NCBI GenBank assembly: GCA_910589415.1
Contig: OU342634.1
Location: 26,533,144 to 26,597,143, forward strand
Source of the DNA: Malachius bipustulatus
Taxonomy: Eukaryota; Arthropoda; Insecta; Coleoptera; Melyridae
Length of the DNA: 64,000 bases
Reading direction: 5' to 3'
The notes beneath the pieces are model-generated. The model saw only the letters and a program-made list of their open reading frames with translations. It made no database searches and was not told the origin of the DNA. Positions 55,195 through 64,000 of this stretch are shown here, piece after piece; within the stretch, counting starts at the first letter, position 1, and the number at the start of each line of letters is the position of its first letter. A program made the translations under genes and the position numbers.

Positions 55195-57645
55195 TCATTG
55201 CAGACTAAGATAATGATCATGAACTGCTCTTTTGAAGCTGCTGATCTTTAATTTCTTAATACACTCAGGCAGTTCATTATATACTTTATAAACATTGAAT
55301 GTAAAAGACCTTTCGAAAATCGCCAGTCTGTATTTTGGGAGCGATATAACATGTCTTCTACGTATATTAATGTTGTGAATGTCTGTTCTGTATTTAATTC
55401 TATCACTCAAATATGCGGGTGTTTGAGCATCAATTATTCTGTGATAAAAACAAGCCTGGTAGTACTTAAAGCGATGCTTCATGTTAAGCCACCCCGCCTC
55501 TCTCAGTTTGGGTGATATATGCTGATATTTTCTGACTCCATAGGAAAAGCGCAAGCAAGCATTTTGAACCCTTTGTATTTTATACATAGTTTTCGAATCC
55601 AGGCAGGGAGAAAACACTGGCGAGCAATACATAAACTGCGACAGAACTAAAGTTTCACAGAGCTGTAACTTTAACTTTTGCGGTATGAAAGACCTATGTT
55701 GATATAATAAACGTAGATTCGCATATGCCTTACGCAGGCAAATGTCAACATGTTTCCTGTATCTAAATGAGTTATCCATTATTAATCCCAGATTTCTCGC
55801 TTCCGTGCTAATTTTTAATTCGGTATCGTTAACTGTGAGTTTAACATTGTTTCTAATTCTCTCGCAGTATACCCCACTCCCAAACAGCAACAATGTCGAT
55901 TTATCTGGATTGAGTTTAAGGCAATGAGACGCGGAAAATCGAAAAATAGAGTCCAAATCGCAATTAAGTTTTTCAACAGCCACATGAATCTCTGATGGAT
56001 CACAGGATAAGTACAATTGTGTGTCGTCAGCATACATGTGAATTTTACAGTACTTCACCACGTCGCACATTCCAGAGGTATAGATCGTGAATAACAGTGG
56101 TCCAAGTATGGAGCCCTGGGGGACACCACTCTCAAGATAACGAGGCGTGGACGTATCTTCGCCCAGTCTTACCCTCTGTGAACGTCCTCGTGTCGATTAA
56201 TCACAAGCCACAAGCATCCTCACTAAACGACATATGTCTGAGTATTCTAATCATAATATCATGATTAATTGTATCGAATGCCCTGGAAAAATCAAGCAGC
56301 ACCAGTACGGTCACTTTACCCTCCTCCGTAGCACGCAATATGTCGTCACTAACACTACTTAAGGCAGTCAGGCAACTGTGATTAGGTCTAAAACCAGACT
56401 GCACGTCAGGAAGCAAATGATTCTCTTCTAGATACGTCCGTATTTGGTTGTACATATTCCTCTCCAGGACTTTCGAGAGAACTGGGAGAATACTAATTGG
56501 TCTGAGATGAGTGTATTCAGTCGGCTGTGATATCTTGGGCAAGGGCAACACAAGAGCCTGCTTCCATGCCGTTGGAAAATAATTTTGCAATAAACAAGAG
56601 TTTACTATATTACTGATATGGTCGAGAATATACGGACAACTAGTTCTAAGCATGCGAATGCTAATCTCATCGCAACCCACAGAGCCCGTCCTGATGGCCT
56701 GAAGCATGCCAAGTATTGTCTCTCTCTCTGTTAAAACAAAGGAAAAAACCCCTCCACCATTGATCCCCCTACCAGCCCCATACCTCTCATTAATATCTGC
56801 CCTATCTGCATCATCACCATTACCACCATAGATGGAACCTGGCATGCCGCCGACAAAGTGATCACTTATAAGTTCAATATTACTCAGCTGTTCTGGAACC
56901 GCACCCCTATCCCTAGTTCCAACACCTAAATATTTCAACTCCCTGTAAACCGAACGCAATCGTCTATCCCTCAATTTGTAGCTGAAATATGCTTTTTTCT
57001 CTCTTCTAATACTTATATTGGTAAAATTACGAAGCTCCTTATAAGCAGTCCAGTCAGTAGGAGATCTAGACCGTCTATATTTCAACTTAGCATTCTCTCT
57101 CATTGTGATAAGTAATCTAATGTTATCTGTTATCCAAGGAGTAGGCGCACCATCGACCTTTACCCATTTTAGTGGCATATGCGTATCAAATAAATTAAGT
57201 AGTGCGCTGTTAAATATCAATATCTTGTTTTCTATATCATCTGTATAAAAAATACTGTCCAAATTCGAACCCAACATATCCTGGTAAAACAAACTCTCAG
57301 AAAACTGTCTACTCCCTCTTATTTTCACAATTTTCGGTTGCTTTCTGGGCTTTCGGATATCTAGAACTACATAAACAAGATCATGATCTGTAATATCCGA
57401 ATCAGTCACTCCCGAGTCACAAATCAAATCATCATTGAGAGCGATTATGTGGTCCAAAAGCGATGTATTACGGGTTGGTTCTTGAATTAGTTGAATCAGA
57501 CCCATTGAATCTAAGAAACTTTTATAAGCTACCGTCATAGGATCCCGTTCCTCGAGAAGATTAATATTCATGTCACCCAAAACAAACACATTTTCGGTTC
57601 CCAAGGAACCGAAGGCGATCACATCCTCTAAATCATCAATATCTC
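55195..57645 (-). pseudogene. ORF2 (endonuclease-RT) of the CR1/L2-like LINE, one visible lesion
   Basis: Segments 57645-56201 and about 56195-55195 are each long and open. Endonuclease motifs FVLGDMNIN and SDITDHDLVYV are present. RT motifs LPLPKISQPTEYTHLRPISI, LDFSRAFDTINHD, SGVPQGSILGPLLF and MYADDTQLYL follow, then the thumb and a conserved tail ..FKRAVHDHYL. A frameshift/stop lies near 56180-56205. Apart from this and the 5' truncation the frame is well kept, suggesting a fairly young copy. Confidence 0.85.
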
Positions 57646-57766
57646 AGTAGTGTACTTTTCCTAATTTTTATTTTAAATTTTGGTGTAGATATTTACCACC
57701 CTTAACCACCTTAAACATTGATTTACCAACCAAGAAGGCTCCAATTCCAAGGGAACGAATTTTAAA

Positions 57767-58102
57767 GTCTTTTTCTTTTGGTTTTCGTCTTTTGTCAATT
57801 GCTTTTCCTAATTTGTCAAATGCTTTTTCCATTTATCAAACGTCAGTGTGATTTTTCAATTGAAATTCCTCTTTTTTGAAATAAGATTCCTTGTATACCA
57901 AATGCTTTTCCAATGTTATAATACTCTCACTGCACGTAAATAGGAAAAGCATTTGATATAAAGTGAAACTGATTTGACATAAAAGAAAATTGATAGATAA
58001 ATCAATGACTATAATCATTGATAGATAGAAATTTCAGAAAATCATTTGACATACTAGTAGGAAAAGCAATTGACAAAAGAGGAAAACCAAAAGAAAAAGA
58101 CT
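57767..58102. mobile_element. Foldback element with repeated GGAAAAGCA..TTGACAAA words
   Basis: Left arm AGTCTTTTTCTTTTGGTTTT.. (57767-57811) and right arm its inverse (58058-58102), 45 bases with few mismatches. The interior repeats a GGAAAAGCATTTGA / TTTGTCAATTGCTTTTCC motif at least five times in both orientations. Same plan as 13331-14228 (arms built from short repeated units) but a different unit. Confidence 0.75.
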
Positions 58103-59200
58103 GTACAATGAACTCCACACTATTCACCAATCTATGCACCTATTTTTTCACGTTGCCAAATTTACGATTTAGTTTTTGGCTAATAAGCCCGAAAGAAAAA
58201 CATAAAGTTTTTTTTTATTATTTATTCGGGCCTCCGATGATACTTCCCTACAACGTATTGCAGAGCTTTTCCGCCATTTTTAGGACATCCTGTATATGAT
58301 TATTTAATTTAATTTTCAAGATTTGCCAATTCTGAAAATTTATCTACCTATTAACAAAAACAAAAAAGAAGTAAAAAAAAACAAAGTTTTCGCCAAATAT
58401 AGGAAAGTCTTCGTGGATGTTCCTGCTGACTTCGTTAGTCATCTAATTTTTTGATCAAGATTTTAATTAAATTAATACCTGACCTGGCTCAAAGTGAAAC
58501 AACACATCGAATAGCAGTCTGCTAAGATCTTTTCTCCCTTAGACCAATTTTAAATAATTATTGAAGGCAAGCAACTTTAGCAAATAGTTCATCAAATTGT
58601 AGTCCTTTGATCTATTTCCACTTTATGCTCTCTTGTAAACAGCCCTTGATGTAACTAACGGGAGTTTCTATGAAGTTGCTTGTACACAATCAAGTTCCTA
58701 CAAATAAACCCCCAAGTTTAAGACAAATATGTGTTCAGACAATCGGATATTGACGTCAATCAAGCAAGAGGGTCAATTTTATTTTAGGGAAGGAATAAAA
58801 GTCAGTTATAGTTCATTATGATGTTTTATTAAATAAATCAGAGGTTAAAAATTATTATTAATTAATTATTAATCAATTCCAGCATGAATAAAACGAACAT
58901 TTGGTAGGTAGGTACATCTAAACGCTACACATTTATATATAACTGAAATTGACATTATCTTATTTAAACTTAATTAAGAAAGCTCATATTATTATGAAGA
59001 CATTGAAGTTAGTGAGAATTATTATTCATAATAATTAGAAAAATAAAAATGAAGTTTAAGTAATATTTATAAGTTTTTATACACCGTGCTTGTTATAATA
59101 TAGTTTATGAAAGCTTTATTTACAATATATTTTATTGAGAGTAAATAATAGCTGCATATTCATTTATCAAGTCACGAAAGTTGCTTAAATAGACTAATAA
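58103..59200. other. Intergenic; one half foldback end
   Basis: 58110-58295 ends ..TTTAGGACATCCTGTATA, a variant CACCCTGTA-type terminus without partner. The rest is AT-rich with no gene. Confidence 0.4.
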
Positions 59201-59387
59201 GAGCCCGCGACTGCCAGAGTTTCGTTATTTTATAGAAGCTGAAAGTTTCTCTACGCATGCTCCCAATATAGGTAGGAACGATGCAGCGACTATGAAGTTT
59301 GGATCATCGTGGCTTTGGTAGGTAACAGCTGAAGAAAATGTATAAAATCAGTCCTCATAATCTTGAAAGTATAAAGGGATATTTTAT

Positions 59388-59583
59388 TAAACTTAAAGAA
59401 GATGTAAGAAATGCAAAAATAGGCGAAGAATTTTCTGTAGACATGGGTCGTTGGAGCTTTAGTTTTTCCCTACCCCGTTTAGTTTACCTTACCCTGTCTC
59501 TCGAAAACTAAAGCTCCAACGACCCATGTCTACTGAAAATTTTGCGCCAAATTTTGCCTTTCATACATTCTTTTTAAGTTTAA
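59388..59583. repeat. Palindromic element inside the composite
   Basis: Core arms GTAGACATGGGTCGTTGGAG + CTTTAG and the inverse near 59507-59533, with about 35 bases between; weaker pairing extends to 59388 and 59583 (TTAAAGAAGATGTAAGAAATG against its inverse). Confidence 0.75.
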
Positions 59584-61867
59584 AAAAACCTTCTTGCGCA
59601 TCAATCGCAGAAATAGTGTATTTTTATGCGATTCAATTATGAAAATTTTTGCCGCCTTTTAAATTGGCTTTCTGAATTTTTCCATAGTCAGGTCGAATTT
59701 TCGTAGAGGTTTACTGATGTGAAAATTCATTTCATTTCGTTTGAAAGCGTGCCATAAAATAGATTTTTACACATAATAAACCAAAAAAAAATTTACAAAA
59801 TTGAACAATTTCGTCCCTTTTCCTATACCCGCCACTGACTAACTTTAAAAAGTTACAGGCGAGTTCTGAAAATCGAACATTTGAAATTTTAGAGAAATAA
59901 ACATCATGTAAAAAAATCGAATAACTCCGCCATTTCTCTTATTTGCTTCTTGAAATTTTGGAGAGTTAAAGTTTATTAGTGTAGTTGTCTACTCTGAAAA
60001 TTTCAGCTAAATTCTCTCAAAAATGTGCTCATAATCAGTTAAAGAAATTTAGCCATTTTTACCATTTTCTTACCCACGCCACTAGCTTATTATTAAAAAT
60101 AATTAAAATTTTATTGCATTAATTCAAATTTCAAATCATTTTAATCCAATCTTCTTAATACAGATGTGTAGGAGTTTTTATTTTCTGCAATTGGGGTTGG
60201 CAGGAGCAGGCATATCTGCATGGGTGATCGCGCCCGAGCCGAGCGCGATGAAAACGGTGCGCTGGTGCTGGTGGGTACACGACGCATCGCTGATGGGCTT
60301 TTCCTCATTTTTATATTATTCTAATAATGAACATTCAATCGTTAAGTTATTAGACAAGCCTTTAGTTGCCATTCTCATTATTTTGTTAGGCGAAAACCAT
60401 GCCACATGGACCGGATTTTTCGAAATTTTAAAGGACACCTGTAGAAGTAACGCGACTTTTGAAAATTTTTTTCAACGAAAATTTAACGTCATCCCAAAGT
60501 TTCACAAGAGTAAAAAATTTCTTTCACTAATCTTGAAAGATGAAGCTACTAGAAGGTTTTTAAAATTTTAGAGAAATTAACATCATGTAAAATAAATTCG
60601 AATATCTCCGCCATTTCTTTTATTTGATCTTTGAAATTTTTAAAGATTAAAGAGTATTAGTATAGTTGTCTACTGTAAAAAATTTAGTTCAATTCCTTCA
60701 AAAATGTGCTCAAAAACGGTTATAGAAATTTACCCATTTTTACCCTTTTCCTACCCACGCCACTGGCTTATTAATAGAAATAATGCAAATTTTATTGCAT
60801 TAACTCAAATTTTAAATAATTTTTTTCCAATCCTGTTAATTTTATTTAAAAGTTATTTTACCATCTTGCTCATACAGGGGTTCAAAAAATAGTAAATTTT
60901 CCGAAAATTCAAATGGTCGCCATTTTGGAACGTCTTTACCTATTTTACTCAAATACAGTACCAGACGACTACTTGAGGTTATCTTACTACCAGAAAAATT
61001 TCAGCGCTCTAGATTGAAAACTTCGACCAGAACCTGTGCCTCACGGACGGTTTTTTTTTTTTAATTCGGAGGGACATTCTGTAGAAGTAACGCAACTCTA
61101 GGAAAATGTTTTTTACGAAAATTAAACGTCAGCCCTGAGGTTTATGAGAGTAAAAAATTTCGTTCATTAATCTTGAAAGATGAAGCTACAGGAGCGTGTT
61201 TAAAATTTTAGAGAAATAAACATCATGTAAAAAAAAAATCGAATATCTCCGCCATTTTTTTTAGTTACTTCGTGAAATTCTCAAGGGTTGAAGCCTATTA
61301 GTATAGTTGTCTACTGTAAAAATTTCAGTTTAATTACTTTATAAATGTGCTCATAAATTGTTGGAGAAATTTAGCCATTTTTACCCTTTTTCTACCCACG
61401 TCACTGGCTTATTAATAAAAAAAATGCAAATTTTATTACACTAAATTAAATTTCAAGTCATTTACTTCCAATCTTGTAAATTTGATATAAAACTCTTTTT
61501 CTATCTAGCTTATACAGGGGTTCAAAAAATAGTCCTTTTTCCAAAAATTAAAATGGCAGCCATTTTGAAACGGTTCGGCCGATTTTTCTCAAGTGCAATA
61601 CCAGACCACTCCTTGTGGACATCTTACTCTCACAAAAATTTCAGCCCCTTTAGATTGAAAACTGCGGCCAGAAACCGTGCCTCAAAGTCCGGATTTGGGG
61701 AACTTTGAAAGGACACCCTGTAGAAGTAACGTGACTTTTGGTATTTTTTTCAACGAAAATCTAAAGTCATTCCCAAGCTTTACAAGAATCCAAAATTTCG
61801 TTCATTAATCTTGAAAGATAAAGCTACAGGAGCGTTTTTAAAATCGAAAAATCGTGATTTTGGAGAA

Positions 61868-61902
<35 letters not shown>

Positions 61903-62057
61903 AATATATATATATATCGTGGGCAGGTGAATTTTGGAAAACCACTTTTTCGTGACCTGGGGGTCATGATCGGTGGACATTTGATGAGTTTGGGTAATTT
62001 TCGAAAAGTGATGTCGTCCTCAATAGTGTATTTTTTTATTAAAAAATACACTAAAAT
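59583..62057 (+). repeat. Large dispersed repeat family, most complete copy, about three tandem units
   Basis: Left end CTTCTTGCGCATCAATCGCA + GAAATAGTGTATTTTTATGCG; right end GCAGGTGAATTTTGGAAAACC.. closed by the TAGTGTATTTTTTTATTAAAAAATACACTA palindrome. In between, the marker ACCCACG(C/T)CACT recurs at about 60072, 60753 and 61394, periods 681 and 641. Each unit repeats AAAATGG(C/T)(C/A)GCCATTTTG-like, GAAGCTACAGGAGCG and CTGTAGAAGTAACG words. An AT microsatellite (61867-61918) precedes the right end. The 135-codon frame at 60164-60571 spans a GC-richer patch (..WVIAPEPSAMKTVRWCWWV..) but is otherwise unit sequence. Confidence 0.8.
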
Positions 62058-62202
62058 ACTTTTTATACTTTCTAGATTTTGAGGAGTGATCCAAACTTCA
62101 TAGTCGCTGTATCGTTCCCACCTGTGTTGGGGAAATGCGCAGAAAAACTTTCAGCTTTTATAAAATAAGGAAGGTCTGATGGGCAGTCGCGGTCTCTTGC
62201 TC

Positions 62203-64000
62203 TATAATATCCAAGTCTAATAGAATTTTCATGACATGTTATGTATAAAATATTTCCTGAAATAGCATACATTTTATCTCACTTGTTTTGGGATAATCCT
62301 TATGATTTTGAAGTGCAGAGAGTAATATTTTTGGTGCAATTCTTAAAGAGCTTGCTGATTATTCATCCATGCATGGTAAAATTAATTTAAATGGCAACAG
62401 TCAGCTTGGCTGCTTGATTTTGTTAATTATTTCAGGAAAATTTTATTGTAATTATATTCAAGTTTCTACATATGAAATTTAGAACAAACGCTTCGGTTAT
62501 GAAATAGTTATAAAATAACAACGTTGGTCGCACAATTTAAAAGTTTGAAGAAATTTAAACAAAAACTCATAATGATAATGTAGCATCAGAATTTCCCGTA
62601 TAATCAAGAGGATGCCGTAAATGCTGCCGAGATTTTACATTGTTGATGCTAAGTTGACACTAACTTATTTTACGTTATAGCCTTCCAAGTTGTACCTTGG
62701 ATCAACTTTTTTTTCCTTGTAATCTCCGATTGCGAGGGAAGCTAAGCACCATAATTAATTAATCCGTAATTAAACTATAATAATTAATTCGCCGCTAGAG
62801 GGCTCATTTTTTTATACAGGCAGGTAAAACTAAGGTAAAGTTGAATATAGATTCTTAAATTGGCTCCTTATGCAAAAAAATTTCATCGATTGGCATAAAT
62901 ATTAATAAAATTAGAACATAAGAGCACATGTTTATCAGTGAATATGCGTGAATAATTTATAGTGAAAATCTTTGCAGATAATTGCAATTTTAAAGTCAAT
63001 CCAATAATTAATAGTGGAAGTATATAGGTGGAAACGTCGAGAGTGTCTTGGTTACAGACATATTAATTATTTCGTTTTTATGAAACCCATAATATTGATA
63101 CATAACATTATGTATACGCAAAACAATAATTTGACATTGATTGACTGCTTGATATAAAATCAGGTGAACTACGATTAATTAGAACAATCACATCAGCCGT
63201 TCCTAGTCTATCATATGGCGATCCTGATCAAGTAACCAGGTTATCACAAGCTCATAGTAAACTCTCTTTTTGTCTGCTTCCAAAAAGTACAAAAAGAGGG
63301 GAAGTTAACGAGACCTGTAAAGCAAAAAAGAGTAAATAATAATAATAATCAATTAGGGCGGAAAATTCCGTTTAAATTGAAAACTGATTATGATCCATTT
63401 TTCTAAATAGGTACGAAGGGAAGTCTTTTCACGTCTGGAAACAATGTGAACCTCGGCAAAATTAAAAAAATTGTTTTTATTAATCGGGAGATTCGCCAGC
63501 ACTCTCCAATAGGAATCAGTTTAGAAACATTTTATTTTACTCTTATAAGCCTAAAAACAGTTTTGAACTCAGTTAATTATCTTCGAAGAAGAGATATTTA
63601 AAAATTAGAAATTTCAACACTTCTCCGAAAACTTACCGCACCACCAAGAAATAACCAAAAGTTTTTTCTTAGCTTCTGTTAATTTTTTCATACTGATAGG
63701 TTGTTTCTTCCAGAAAGTTAATTAGTGTTTTCACACGAAAGCCTATTTTTTTAAATATAGATTGCAGCAATGGCAATGTGTTTTTTTCCTAAATTTGAAA
63801 CATCCTGTACAACAATAACAATATTAACTTAAAATTAAAGTTAAACTCTAGCCCTATCTTTTTGTGACATTTTGTTTTTTGATTTACTTTATTATCTTCG
63901 CTATTACAAAACCACCGTTTTATAGCATAATAGGTAACGCTTTTTATTAAAAAAGAATTAACCATTTTTGTAAAAATTCGGTTTAAAAATTTCGAAAATT
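62203..64000. other. Intergenic to window end, nothing recognised
   Basis: AT-rich; no open frame over 66 codons with a family motif and no repeat termini found. Confidence 0.4.

Larger units (their letters stand above)
54647..57645 (-). mobile_element. CR1/L2-like LINE, 5'-truncated
   Basis: Read on the minus strand: endonuclease C-terminus, RT, a C-terminal domain, then about 550 bases of 3' UTR ending AATAAAGGTGTTTATTATTA.. in an (ATT)n tail at 54647-54675. No RNase H, and the wording of the RT (SGFRPNHSCLTALS, LLDFSRAFDTINHD, SGVPQGSILGPLL, YADD) suits the CR1/L2 assemblage; a jockey-type element is the alternative. The 5' end is truncated inside the endonuclease at about 57645. Confidence 0.88.
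59201..62196. mobile_element. Nested composite: foldback arms around repeat array
   Basis: Outer arms GAGCCCGCGACTGCC..CAGCGACTATGAAGTTTGGATC (59201-59305) and inverted (62088-62196), about 105 bases, extending inward with AATCTTGAAAGTATAAA (near 59360) against its inverse near 62062. Enclosed are a smaller palindrome (59388-59583) and the large repeat array (59583-62057). Best read as a foldback element into which the others inserted. Confidence 0.7.

Noticed and set aside
60164..60571. 135-codon plus-strand frame in the repeat array
   Set aside because: Mostly repeat-unit sequence with a GC-richer patch; no domain motif, and the frame is not kept in the other units.
59583..62057. Helitron assignment of the large repeat family from its terminal palindrome
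   Set aside because: No TC 5' start or CTRR 3' end at the expected distance from the hairpin could be shown; left unclassified.
1..64000. CRISPR array, operon, phage or bacterial contamination
   Set aside because: Genes have spliceosomal introns, repeats are eukaryotic transposons, and no regularly spaced short direct repeats with unique spacers were seen.

Overview
The window is AT-rich, intron-bearing animal DNA, almost certainly from an insect and plausibly a beetle. The evidence is short introns with GT..AG borders, a CYP4-type P450, a luciferase/4CL-like acyl-CoA synthetase, a tRNA-derived SINE, Tc1/mariner transposase relics, I-type and CR1/L2-type LINEs, and very many palindromic elements ending CAGGGTG..CACCCTG. 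The species cannot be fixed from sequence alone. There is no operon, CRISPR array or other bacterial feature.

Five host genes could be spliced by eye with matching intron phases: (1) a 537-residue SCLT1-like coiled-coil centriole protein, minus strand, 571-3002; (2) a complete 499-residue CYP4-type P450, minus, 9600-15133; (3) a 552-residue AMP-binding (4CL/luciferase-like) enzyme, minus, 22715-25666; (4) HDAC11, plus, 41190-43963, with only its first short exon unresolved; (5) a complete 381-residue RIB43A-like (RIBC2) ciliary protein, minus, 44030-52875. HDAC11 and RIBC2 are tail to tail with 66 bases between their stop codons. SCLT1 and RIBC2 are both cilium/centriole genes; RIBC2 has two X-box-like (RFX) sites just upstream.

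The rest is mostly mobile DNA, often nested. 4.4-7.8 kb holds two abutting foldback elements, the second with two broken transposase copies and an exon-like reading frame in both arms. 12.5-14.2 kb (P450 intron 1) holds two more foldbacks. 17.2-20.8 kb is an I-type LINE (endonuclease, RT, RNase H). 21.7-22.5, 29.4-30.1, 34.7-37.7 and 59.6-62.1 kb hold a repeat family with tandem units of about 640-680 bases. 31.8-32.8 kb is a PIF/Harbinger element. 37.7-40.2 kb is a chain of foldbacks joined at TATA. 44.8 kb has an intact SINE with a 14-base target duplication. 54.6-57.6 kb is a CR1/L2-like LINE with one visible lesion. 59.2-62.2 kb is a nested composite.

I see no clear new biochemical system. 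The most interesting material is the architecture of the foldback and hairpin elements (chained insertion at terminal TA, repeat-rich arms, exon-like cargo, hairpin elements inside other repeats) and the likely ciliary regulation of RIBC2. All similarity statements rest on recognising family motifs; no search was run.
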